Positions 1 to 9,433 of a stretch of DNA of 18,832 bases are shown here, piece after piece (within the stretch, counting starts at the first letter, position 1; every line of letters starts with the position of its first letter). Origin of the DNA: an uncultured Sphingomonas sp. Its GTDB lineage: Bacteria; Pseudomonadota; Alphaproteobacteria; Sphingomonadales; Sphingomonadaceae. A program made the position numbers and the translations under genes. The DNA is taken from assembly GCA_946886645.1 (NCBI GenBank), contig CAMPIY010000011.1, forward strand, positions 1 to 18,832, read 5' to 3'. The notes under the pieces were generated by a model, which saw only the letters and a list, made by a program, of their open reading frames with translations, was not told the DNA's origin and searched no databases.

Positions 1-524
1 GTGATATGCTCGAACACGATCTTGAGGCCGGGGAAGTCGCGGACGACCGGCGCCAGCACCCGATCGATGAATACCGCCTCCCGGTCGAACACATCCACGT
101 CCGGATCGGTCACCTCGCCATGGACGCAGAGCACCATGCCGATGTCCTGCATTCGCTCCAACGCCGGATAGATATTGCCGATGTCGGTGACGCCCTGAGC
201 GCTGTTGGTGGTCGCGCCCGCCGGATAAAGCTTGGCCGCTACCCACACACCCTCGGCATGTCCTCGTGCCAATTCGTCCGGATCGACCTGGTCGGTCAGG
301 TAACAGGTCATCAATGGCGTAAAGCCGTTGCCCGCCGCCGCGACGATACGGTCTCGATAGGCGGCCGCTTGTTCGACCGCCGTCACGGGCGGCGCAAGGT
401 TGGGCATGACGATCGCCCGGGCGAACTGCCGCGCGGTATAGGGTGCCACCAGCTTCAGCATGTCCCCGTCTCGTAAGTGGACGTGCCAGTCGTCGGGACG
501 GCGGATGGTGATTGTATCGGTCAC
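1..524 (-). CDS. pyrC: Dihydroorotase PyrC, N-terminal half (cut by window edge)
   Basis: Zinc amidohydrolase of de novo pyrimidine synthesis, interconverting N-carbamoyl-aspartate and dihydroorotate in the cytoplasm. About 174 residues are visible of a family usually near 345, so the C-terminal half lies off the left edge. The homodimeric E. coli PyrC class is shown by [11 protein letters not shown] near residues 11-21 (HxH metal ligands), [13 protein letters not shown] around 100 (the lysine that becomes carboxylated), VHGEV near 138 and FEHIT at the truncated end (further metal-ligand histidines). The start is a GTG at 524. It is preceded by TAAGGAG on the minus strand with 5 nt spacing, a good ribosome site, and the protein reads [13 protein letters not shown] from there, as expected for the family. 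It diverges from ygfZ with only 22 bp between start codons. I am very confident of the family. Confidence 0.95.
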   Translation of the reverse strand, partial: MTDTITIRRPDDWHVHLRDGDMLKLVAPYTARQFARAIVMPNLAPPVTAVEQAAAYRDRIVAAAGNGFTPLMTCYLTDQVDPDELARGHAEGVWVAAKLYPAGATTNSAQGVTDIGNIYPALERMQDIGMVLCVHGEVTDPDVDVFDREAVFIDRVLAPVVRDFPGLKIVFEHI

Positions 525-543
525 GGCCGCTCCTTAGCTAAGG
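512..543. promoter_or_regulatory. Compact divergent pyrC/ygfZ control region with 12-bp palindrome
   Basis: CCTTAGCTAAGG at 532-543 is a perfect 12-bp palindrome in the 22 bp between the two divergent starts. Its minus-strand half supplies the TAAGGAG ribosome site of pyrC. On the plus strand TTGTAT (512-517), a 17-bp spacer and TAGCTA (535-540) resemble a sigma-70 promoter. Transcription would then start at about 547, the A of the ygfZ ATG, giving a leaderless message. A matching -35 for pyrC on the minus strand is weaker (TTGGGC with a 19-bp spacer). The elements are seen; their function is inferred. Confidence 0.4.
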
Positions 544-546
544 GTC

Positions 547-1257
547 ATGCCCCAAACCAGCCCAACGGCATCCACCCTCGTCGACCGCGCCGTCATCCGC
601 CTCAGCGGCGAGGGCGTGCGTGATTTCCTGCAAGGGCTGGTGACGCAGGACGTCGCGGGCGATCTTCCGGTCTGGGCGGGACTTCTGACGCCCCAGGGCA
701 AATGCCTGTTCGACTTCATCGTCTGGCCGGACGGCGACGATCTGCTGCTGGACTGCGAAGCGGACGCCTCCACCGACCTGATCAAGCGCCTTTCCATCTA
801 TCGACTGCGCCGGCCGATCTCGATCGAAATGGCCCCGGGGGTCGCCGTGCACTGGAGTGCGGACGGCAAGCAGGGAGCGGCCGACCCGCGCCTCGCCGCG
901 CTGGGCCGCCGTTGGCTCGGCGACGCCGGAGAGCCCGCCGGTGGGTGGCTCGAACATCGCCTCAGGCTCGGCGTGTGCGAAGGGCGCGCCGAACTGGCCG
1001 ATCTTTTATGGCTCGAATGCAACGCGGCGGAGCTGGGCGGCGTTAGCTTCTCCAAGGGCTGCTTCGTCGGACAGGAGAATACCGCGCGCATGAACTGGCG
1101 TCAGAAGGTCAACCGCCGGTTGCTGATCGTCGAAGGCGATGGCGGGGAGCGGGTGCGGATAGCCTATCCCGAGCTGGGCCTCGCGGTGGTTCATGCGCGG
1201 GTCGACGCGATCCCCGGCAAGGCAATAATTCCCTCCTGGCTAAGCCTTGATGCTTGA
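547..1257 (+). CDS. ygfZ: YgfZ/GcvT-domain folate-binding protein (Fe-S cluster maturation)
   Basis: A 236-residue protein of the YgfZ/IBA57 family, related to the aminomethyltransferase GcvT. Family members support assembly or repair of Fe-S clusters in a folate-dependent way, in the cytosol. The diagnostic motif KGCFVGQE is at residues 170-177 with the essential-type Cys172, followed by the family's NTARMNWRQKVNRRL segment. The N-terminus reads DRAVIRLSGEGVRDFLQGLV, the usual YgfZ opening. The ATG at 547 fits this, although the only purine stretch (AAGGG) ends just 2 nt before it, so initiation may be leaderless. The protein is shorter than E. coli YgfZ (about 326), which is normal for alphaproteobacterial forms. 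It overlaps the TonB receptor gene downstream by 8 nt, suggesting co-transcription. AcnA and QueG in this window are Fe-S enzymes and so conceivable clients, but that is inference. Confidence 0.92.
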   Translation: MPQTSPTASTLVDRAVIRLSGEGVRDFLQGLVTQDVAGDLPVWAGLLTPQGKCLFDFIVWPDGDDLLLDCEADASTDLIKRLSIYRLRRPISIEMAPGVAVHWSADGKQGAADPRLAALGRRWLGDAGEPAGGWLEHRLRLGVCEGRAELADLLWLECNAAELGGVSFSKGCFVGQENTARMNWRQKVNRRLLIVEGDGGERVRIAYPELGLAVVHARVDAIPGKAIIPSWLSLDA

Positions 1258-3265
1258 TCTTGTCGCCGGAGCAGCGGCGGCTGTGCTCCAGCCTGCCGAG
1301 CCGGCGACGATCGTGGTGACCGGGCGAGGCCTGGACGATGACCATGCTTCCGCTCCTTCCCTGACGCTGGACCGATCGGCGATCGAGCGTTCGGCGTCAG
1401 GCCGCATGGAGGATGTGCTTCGCGACGTCGCCGGCCTCACCAGCTTCCGCCGGTCGGATTCGCGTTCGGCCCATCCGACCAGCCAGGGGCTGACCTTGCG
1501 CGGCCTTGGCGGCAACGCCGCTAGCCGGGTGTCGCTGACCCTGGACGGCGTCCCCCAGGCCGACCCCTTCGGCGGATGGATCGCCTTCACCGCGCTGGAC
1601 CCATATTCGGTCGACCGTATCCGCGTGACGCGGGGCGCCAGCGGGATCGAGGCGGGGGCGCTGGCCGGGACGATCGACATCGACAGCCGCTCGCCCGGCC
1701 AAGGCGATTTCGGTGATGCGACCCTGTCCTATGGATCGCGGCAGTCGGTCGACGCCCGCGCCCTGGCGGGCATCAACTGGTCCGGCGGCTTCGCAACCCT
1801 CTCCGGCGGTTTTTCGCGCGGGGATGGCTTCATTCCGGTGGTCGAGGAAGACCGGGGAGTTGCCGACCGCGCCGCCCCCTACCGCCAGCGATCCGGCCGT
1901 GCGCGGCTGGTTCAGTCGCTGGGAGATCAGGCCGAGGCGCAACTCAACCTCTCGTCCTACGGCGACAAGCGCGACCGGGGCTTCTTCGGAAGCGATAACC
2001 GGCAGCGGGGAACGGACGCTTCGCTGCGGCTGGTCGGGCATGGAGCGCTCCGTTGGTCGGCGCTGGCCTATTGGCAGGACCGGGACTTCGACAGCCGCTT
2101 CGCCGCGCTCGATGACGACCGCTCCCAGTCCTCACTTGTGCTTGACCAGCGTGTTCCCGCCAAAGGCTGGGGCGGCCGGATCGAGGTAGTTTCCAGCGCG
2201 GGATCGATCGAGTGGCGCGCGGGCGGCGAGCTGAGGCGCGTCACGGGAACGACCTTCGAGGATTTCCGCTTTATCGACGGGGCACCAACCCGCAAGCGCG
2301 AGGCCGGCGGCTCGGCGACGACCGCCGGCTTGTTCGGCGGCGCCGCGATAGATGCGGGCGAGTGGACCTTCGACATTCAGGGCCGGCTGGATCGTTGGCG
2401 GATCGCGGGCGGGCGGCTGTTGGAAATGGACCTGTCGGGCACTCCGCTGACCGACGAGGACTTTGCGACCCGCCGGGGCTGGGAAGCGAGCGGTCGCGCG
2501 GGGTTCCGGCGCCCCGTGACCGATGCAATCGATCTTCGAGGCGCAGCCTACACCGGCTGGCGGCTTCCGACCCTCAACGAACTATATCGCCCTTTCCGTG
2601 TCGGCCCGGATGCGACGGCGGCCAATGCCGATCTCGATCCGGAGCGGCTGCGGGGCGTCGAGGCGGGGATCGACTGGCGCCCCATCGCTAACGCACGCCT
2701 ATCGCTAACCGCGTTCGCCAACCGTTTGAAAAAAGCCATTTCCAATGTGATTCTTGGCAGCGGTCCCGGCGTCTTTCCCGGCGTCGGCTTCGTCGCGGCG
2801 GGGGGAAGTTACCGGCAGCGCCAGAATGTCGACGCTATCCGCACCCGAGGCATCGAGATTGACGGGGCTTATGCGCGCGGGCCGTGGAGCGCTGCGCTGT
2901 CCTATGCGCTGTCCGATGCACGCGTCGAAGCCAGCGGGGCAGCGGCACAGTTGGACGGGCGCCGGCCGACGCAAATCCCCATCCACCAGGCGTCGGCCTC
3001 GCTCGATTGGCGAAGCGGTCGCATGGGGCTCGGCGGCACCGTTCGCTTCACCGGCAAGCAGAATGAGGACGATTTGGGAGAGCGGCGCCTTCCGTCGGCG
3101 CTGACTTTCGACACAAGGGCCCGGTGGGCCCTCCCGAAACTCGGCGACCTGGAGCTTCGCGTCGAGAATCTATTCGACAGCCGGGTGATCGCGGCGGTCA
3201 GTGGTGACGGCATCCGCGAACGCACTCTGCCCCGGACGATCTGGCTGGGCCTCAGGATACGCTAG
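1250..3265 (+). CDS. TonB-dependent outer-membrane receptor
   Basis: A 671-residue outer-membrane beta-barrel receptor with N-terminal plug, importing an unidentified substrate with energy from TonB. A TonB-box-like IVVTG lies at residues 21-25. The plug spans about 40-150 and includes LTLRGLGGNAASRVSLTLDG and a RGASGIEAGALAGTIDI segment. The barrel follows and ends with the typical VENLFDSR and RTLPRTIWLGLRIR. The last residue is Arg, not the usual aromatic residue. The frame has a stop at 1241, so only TTG 1247 or ATG 1250 can be the start. From ATG the leader is MLDLVAGAAAAVLQP, a short hydrophobic stretch with no positive n-region, which is poor for a Sec signal. No clear ribosome site is present, so translation is probably coupled to ygfZ, which ends 8 nt inside this gene. 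The substrate cannot be read from the sequence. Confidence 0.9.
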   Translation: MLDLVAGAAAAVLQPAEPATIVVTGRGLDDDHASAPSLTLDRSAIERSASGRMEDVLRDVAGLTSFRRSDSRSAHPTSQGLTLRGLGGNAASRVSLTLDGVPQADPFGGWIAFTALDPYSVDRIRVTRGASGIEAGALAGTIDIDSRSPGQGDFGDATLSYGSRQSVDARALAGINWSGGFATLSGGFSRGDGFIPVVEEDRGVADRAAPYRQRSGRARLVQSLGDQAEAQLNLSSYGDKRDRGFFGSDNRQRGTDASLRLVGHGALRWSALAYWQDRDFDSRFAALDDDRSQSSLVLDQRVPAKGWGGRIEVVSSAGSIEWRAGGELRRVTGTTFEDFRFIDGAPTRKREAGGSATTAGLFGGAAIDAGEWTFDIQGRLDRWRIAGGRLLEMDLSGTPLTDEDFATRRGWEASGRAGFRRPVTDAIDLRGAAYTGWRLPTLNELYRPFRVGPDATAANADLDPERLRGVEAGIDWRPIANARLSLTAFANRLKKAISNVILGSGPGVFPGVGFVAAGGSYRQRQNVDAIRTRGIEIDGAYARGPWSAALSYALSDARVEASGAAAQLDGRRPTQIPIHQASASLDWRSGRMGLGGTVRFTGKQNEDDLGERRLPSALTFDTRARWALPKLGDLELRVENLFDSRVIAAVSGDGIRERTLPRTIWLGLRIR

Positions 3266-3936
3266 GTCAGCCGGGCGAACGCCCGCACCGGAAAACTGCC
3301 CATCCCCTTCACCTTGGGCGGGACGGCGGAGAAGCGGAATCCCGTGTCCGGCAGCTTCTCGAACCCCGTCATATGCTCGCCGATCGGGATTTCCGCGCCG
3401 AGCAGGATCGTGTGGACGGGCCGGCTCCGCGTCCGCGTGTCGTCGATATTGTAACTGTCGATTCCAACGAAGGCCGCCCCGCCCGCCACCAGCGCACGCG
3501 CTGCTTCATCGGTCAGAAACGGATGGCCGTCGAAATAGGACTCCGTCCGCCAGAACCGATCCCATCCCGTGTGGACCAGCACCGCCTTCCCTCGAACGTC
3601 GAGACCTGCAAAGGCGTCCGCATCGACCGCCAGGCCATTCTCGAACGGGCGACGGATCACATAGCCTTCCAAGTCGGCCAGCGATTCGAGCGGCAGTTCC
3701 GACAAATCCTTGCCGTCGGCGTAGCGGTGGAACGGGCTGTCGACATAGGTTCCGGTATTGGCGATCATGTCGATCCGGCCGATCTGGAAGGTCGATCCGT
3801 CGTCGTAGTTCGCCGCGCTCGCCTCGCGCGTCCAATAGTCGCACAAATGCGGGCCGGGGAATTCCTTGTAGGTCGTCATCCCCTCCTCAATCACATGGCT
3901 GAGGTCGATGAGCCTTTCCGTCGCGTTATCCGCCAT
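3262..3936 (-). CDS. Cyclase/arylformamidase-family (PF04199-type) hydrolase
   Basis: A 224-residue protein of the metal-dependent cyclase family that includes kynurenine formamidase KynB; its substrate is unknown. The N-terminus IDLSHVIEEGM is characteristic. The metal motif, normally HxGTHxDxPxH, reads NTGTYVDSPFH at residues 60-70, so two of the usual histidine ligands are Asn60 and Tyr64. Asp66 and His70 are kept, and later His175 and Glu187 are good candidates for the remaining ligands. This resembles a known NTGTY branch of the family rather than a damaged gene. The ATG at 3936 is required because IDLSH would be lost with any later start; this makes a 46-nt overlap with the upstream membrane-protein gene. 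It is last in the acnA operon. Its stop shares the palindrome CTAG (3262-3265) with the TonB receptor stop on the other strand. Confidence 0.85.
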   Translation of the reverse strand: MADNATERLIDLSHVIEEGMTTYKEFPGPHLCDYWTREASAANYDDGSTFQIGRIDMIANTGTYVDSPFHRYADGKDLSELPLESLADLEGYVIRRPFENGLAVDADAFAGLDVRGKAVLVHTGWDRFWRTESYFDGHPFLTDEAARALVAGGAAFVGIDSYNIDDTRTRSRPVHTILLGAEIPIGEHMTGFEKLPDTGFRFSAVPPKVKGMGSFPVRAFARLT

Positions 3937-4160
3937 AGCGCGGTCAATCCTATCCCTGCCCAGATCACGTTCAAGGCCGCCGACGGCATAGCCCCGTTCC
4001 ACCCGCTGTTGGCGATGAAGCCCAGCGCGCCCGCGACATTCATCCACTGGTAGGCGCGGTCGTCCGCCTTGAGCTTTCCTGCCGTCAACAGCGCATAGGC
4101 GGCAAGGATGAGGATGGCCGCCGCCCAGCCAATGACTTCGATGGCGATTTGAAGGATCAT
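3891..4160 (-). CDS. Small CBU_0592-type integral membrane protein
   Basis: An 89-residue inner-membrane protein with three predicted hydrophobic segments, roughly residues 6-24 (IGWAAAILILAAYALL), 38-50 and 54-70. The pattern EVIGWAAAILILAAYALL, then WMNVAGALGF, NSGWNGAMPSAALN and a C-terminal WRITRR, matches the small membrane family named after Coxiella CBU_0592. I know of no established function for that family. The start is the ATG at 4160, which overlaps the stop of the upstream GFA gene as ATGA (4157-4160), a classic translational-coupling arrangement. The frame is open further upstream, but that extension lies inside the GFA gene and is not membrane-like. The gene overlaps the following cyclase gene by 46 nt. 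Confidence 0.8.
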   Translation of the reverse strand: MILQIAIEVIGWAAAILILAAYALLTAGKLKADDRAYQWMNVAGALGFIANSGWNGAMPSAALNVIWAGIGLTALWRITRRKGSSTSAM

Positions 4161-4509
4161 TCGTCCCAACTGGCCCCGTCGACCTCCTGCACCGGCACGC
4201 CCTCCAGAAGCAGGGGATCGATCAGTCGCGCGTTGACGCCCATCCGCTCGTGGGGCGGTTCCGAAAGCGGCGTCCAGTGCGTCGGGGTCCCGCAATGCGT
4301 GCAACGATGATTGGCCAGATAGGCTTGCCGGAGGTCGTCACGCACATAGGAATCGAACTCGCCGTGGATGACGAGTTCGTCCGAGCGGAAATAGACTCCG
4401 CGAAACCCGGTCTTGCTACACAGGCTGCAATTGCACTGCGTTACGCTGTCCGGCTTGCGCGGCAGCCGGATGGTCGCCCGCCCGCAATGGCAGGAGGCGA
4501 CCAGCGACC

Positions 4510-4513
<4 letters not shown>
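4157..4513 (-). CDS. GFA-family (Gfa-like, zinc-binding) protein
   Basis: A 118-residue protein of the glutathione-dependent formaldehyde-activating (GFA, PF04828) family, which shares a zinc-binding beta fold. Most members have no proven activity, and the founding Gfa activity itself has been questioned, so the reaction is unknown. Cysteines match the family: CHCG at residues 8-11, [11 protein letters not shown] with Cys27, Cys29 and Cys32, and CTHCGTP with Cys71 and Cys74. Length is normal for the family. The start is a GTG at 4513 whose GTGA overlaps the acnA stop (4510-4513). The stop overlaps the ATG of the small membrane protein downstream by 4 nt. The gene therefore depends on acnA transcription and probably on coupled translation. 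Confidence 0.88.
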
Positions 4514-7185
<2,672 letters not shown>

Positions 7186-7251
7186 TTGGCTACGTCCTCA
7201 TGCGATTGGTCTGAAGCCGCGCGGGAAGGCCGCGGGCGGCAGTTGGCCGCG

Positions 7252-7280
7252 CCCCTAGCAAGAACAGTCCCCCATGACAA
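7252..7280 (-). promoter_or_regulatory. Candidate acnA operon promoter
   Basis: On the minus strand TTGTCA (7275-7280), a 17-bp spacer and TAGGGG (7252-7257, in the context GCTAGGGG) form a sigma-70-like promoter. The start of transcription would be near 7245, leaving a leader of about 60 nt before the acnA ATG. The -10 context GCTA resembles the alphaproteobacterial housekeeping pattern and recurs before other genes in this window. Seen by eye only. Confidence 0.5.
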
Positions 7281-7293
7281 AGGGTCCGAAGGG

Positions 7294-8268
7294 CTAGAGC
7301 CAGCCCCTCCGCCGGGCGAGCCAATAAGGCAGGACTGCGCTCAGCAGCATCAGGAACAGGGCCCAAGGGTAGCCCCAGGCGTGCGGAAGCTCCGGCATAT
7401 GCTTGAAGTTCATGCCATAGACGCCGGCGATCAGGGTTGGCGGCATCAGCACCACGGCGGCGACCGAGAAAACCTTCATCACGAAATTCTGCTCCAGCGC
7501 GATCATCCCGAGCGACGCATCGAGCAAAAAGTTGAGGTTCTCGGCGAGGAAGTCGCTGTGGTCGTCGAGCGCACGCGCGTCGGCGACCAGGCTTCGCACA
7601 TGCCGCCGCTCGCTGTCGCGGCCGCCCATCAGGTCGAGCGAGCCGAGGAAACCCAGCATTCGGCTGCTGCTGACCGAGCTTTCGCGCAGCCTCGCGAGAA
7701 GCCGCTGCACTTCGCCGATACGGATCATCAGAGCCTCGTAACGAAGCTCGGGGTTGCGGCGCTCCTTGCGTGCGCGCCGCTCGAACACCTGGCTCGAAAT
7801 CGTCGCGATGTTGCGCCCCGCCTCCTCCAGCTCGTCAGCGATCCGGTCGATTACGGCATCCAGCAGACGGATGAGGACTTTTAGGGGATCCGAGGTCAGT
7901 TCGGGCTCCGCATAGGCATGTTCGGCGAATATCAGGAGCGGCCGCGGCTCGATGTACCGCACCGTCACCAGATGCTTGTCGGTCAGGATGAAGCTGATCG
8001 GATCGGTCGACGGATGACCTTCGTCGATTCCGTAGAGCACCGACATGGTCATGAACACGACGCCGTTCCGCTCATAGAGACGCGACGATGGCTCGATTTC
8101 CAGCATTTCCTCGCGGGTCGGGACATTGGTGCCGATCAGCTTCTCGACCAGCTTTTCCTCGTCCTTGGTCGGCTCGAGGAGATCGACCCACACCGCCTTG
8201 TCGGCACAATCAAAGGATCCGGCATCGACCGGGGTCACTGGGCAGCCGGGACCGAACAGGCGCAACAT
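7294..8268 (-). CDS. corA: CorA-family magnesium/cobalt transporter
   Basis: A 324-residue pentameric divalent-cation channel of the inner membrane, carrying Mg2+ (and Co2+ or Ni2+). The first about 260 residues form the cytoplasmic funnel, including the long stalk helix (helical, charged region about 130-260). The selectivity signature GMN is at 285-287 within VYGMNF, at the end of transmembrane helix 1 (about 264-284). Helix 2 is about 301-318, and the tail RRRGWL is basic as in the family. The ATG at 8268 gives MLRLFG, a plausible opening, but no good ribosome site precedes it, so the exact start is less certain than the gene. It is transcribed toward acnA, with 108 bp between them that hold the acnA promoter and no obvious terminator. 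Confidence 0.94.
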   Translation of the reverse strand: MLRLFGPGCPVTPVDAGSFDCADKAVWVDLLEPTKDEEKLVEKLIGTNVPTREEMLEIEPSSRLYERNGVVFMTMSVLYGIDEGHPSTDPISFILTDKHLVTVRYIEPRPLLIFAEHAYAEPELTSDPLKVLIRLLDAVIDRIADELEEAGRNIATISSQVFERRARKERRNPELRYEALMIRIGEVQRLLARLRESSVSSSRMLGFLGSLDLMGGRDSERRHVRSLVADARALDDHSDFLAENLNFLLDASLGMIALEQNFVMKVFSVAAVVLMPPTLIAGVYGMNFKHMPELPHAWGYPWALFLMLLSAVLPYWLARRRGWL

Positions 8269-8327
8269 GGCGCGAACTGGTGCGCCACAAGCAGGCGCTT
8301 GGCAAGCATGGCGCAGCCGCCTACCCC

Positions 8328-8894
8328 ATGGCCATGCCGGCTGCCTTCCGGCGGCCGAGGCCGCTCCTCATTCTCCTCATCGTCCTGTGCGCAACCGTCG
8401 CGATCCTGCTCGCCATGGGCAGGCCCCCGATCTGCACCTGCGGCACGGTGGAATTGTGGGGCCGCGTGGGGCCGACGCAGAGCCAGATGCTGGCCGACTG
8501 GTATAGCCCGAGCCACATCGTTCACGGGTTCCTTTTCTACGCCGTCCTGCATCTCTTCTTTCGACGCACGGCCTTCAATCGTCGCTTCACCATTGCGCTG
8601 CTTATTGAGGCAGCGTGGGAGATCGCGGAGAATACGCCGATGGTCATCGACCGCTACCGCGAGGCGACCATCGCGCTGGGCTACTCCGGCGATTCCATCC
8701 TCAACTCGGTCAGCGACATTGCGATGATGGCCGTCGGTTTCCTGGCCGCGCGGCGTTTGCCGGCCTGGGCGAGCGTTGCCGTCGTCCTAGTGCTGGAGAT
8801 CGTGCCGCTGATCGTCATCCGCGACAATCTCACGCTCAACGTCTGGATGCTGCTCGCGCCCAGCGACGCAATTCGGGCTTGGCAGGCAGGTTAG
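8328..8894 (+). CDS. DUF2585 (UPF0314) membrane protein
   Basis: A 188-residue integral membrane protein of the DUF2585/UPF0314 family, found mainly in alphaproteobacteria and of unknown function. Hydrophobic segments lie near residues 12-30, 62-77, 86-97, 128-141 and 147-164. The family hallmarks are the cysteine motif GRPPICTCG at 31-39, the following TVELWG, SPSHIVHGFLFY at 60-71 and EAAWEIAENTPMVIDRYREAT at 94-114. I chose ATG 8328 because it puts a short basic stretch (FRRPRP) directly before the first membrane helix, as is usual in the family. A GTG at 8280 in the same frame would add 16 residues, and the ribosome site is weak for both. It diverges from corA and overlaps the stop of the DUF4142 lipoprotein gene by 4 nt (8891-8894). 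Confidence 0.85.
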   Translation: MAMPAAFRRPRPLLILLIVLCATVAILLAMGRPPICTCGTVELWGRVGPTQSQMLADWYSPSHIVHGFLFYAVLHLFFRRTAFNRRFTIALLIEAAWEIAENTPMVIDRYREATIALGYSGDSILNSVSDIAMMAVGFLAARRLPAWASVAVVLVLEIVPLIVIRDNLTLNVWMLLAPSDAIRAWQAG

Positions 8895-9430
8895 CGGGCG
8901 CGAGCGAGGGGCAGCTCGTCGCGACACGCCGCGGCGGCAAAGCGGGCTACCGGGCGGAGCGTCGGGCTTCCACCCGTCTGCGCATAAGCGGCGTGAGAGG
9001 AAATGCAGTTTTCGACGGCGCTCCGCATCGTTCGCCGATAAGCCACGTCGAAATCCGATGCCCTCGTCAATCCGTCGAACATCACCTGGTCGAGCCTCAG
9101 CATCGAGGCTGAAGGCAGGAGATTGAGACGCCTTCCCGCCATATTGAGTTGGACCGCGATGCCGGTGTGGTCGCGCTTCAAGCGGGCGGCGAGTTGACGA
9201 GTCCCGCTGTGCGAAGAGCGCGTCATCGCTAGATCCGAGGCACGGACGACAAGCAACGCCCGTGACGACGATATTTTCATATAGTCTTCGGTGCTCACCG
9301 GTTGCGATGGAGGGGCGACGACCACCGGAGGCGCCGGCCTCGGAGTGGGTGCTTCGCGAGAAGCGCAGCCGGCGACCAGCAGGAGACCGGTCGCGATCGC
9401 ACCGAACCTGAAAAACACCGATTGCCGCAT
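8891..9430 (-). CDS. DUF4142-like lipoprotein
   Basis: A 179-residue putative lipoprotein. The N-terminus carries a basic start, a hydrophobic core and the lipobox LVAGC with Cys22, followed by a Pro/Ala/Val-rich linker (about 27-46). The mature part resembles the ferritin-like DUF4142 domain: ARLKRDHTGIAVQLNMAGRR matches its DHT helix and FDVAYRRTM matches its FDxxYxxxM helix. It is a divergent member. The usual histidine of the second half is displaced, and two cysteines (NCISSH and AACRDE) could form a disulfide. AAGG in the end of fumC lies at good spacing before the ATG at 9430. Only 3 nt separate it from the fumC stop, so it is co-transcribed with fumC. Function is unknown, and nothing links it biochemically to fumarase. 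Confidence 0.75.
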   Translation of the reverse strand: MRQSVFFRFGAIATGLLLVAGCASREAPTPRPAPPVVVAPPSQPVSTEDYMKISSSRALLVVRASDLAMTRSSHSGTRQLAARLKRDHTGIAVQLNMAGRRLNLLPSASMLRLDQVMFDGLTRASDFDVAYRRTMRSAVENCISSHAAYAQTGGSPTLRPVARFAAAACRDELPLARAR

Positions 9431-9433
9431 GGC

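Noticed and set aside
3937..4047. Thirty-seven-residue N-terminal extension of the cyclase-family protein
   Set aside because: It overlaps the membrane-protein gene entirely and does not resemble family N-termini, which begin just before IDLSH.
7186..7293. Possible terminator or small RNA between acnA and corA
   Set aside because: I found GC-rich short inverted matches but no stem followed by a T-run. The only supportable element is the acnA promoter candidate.
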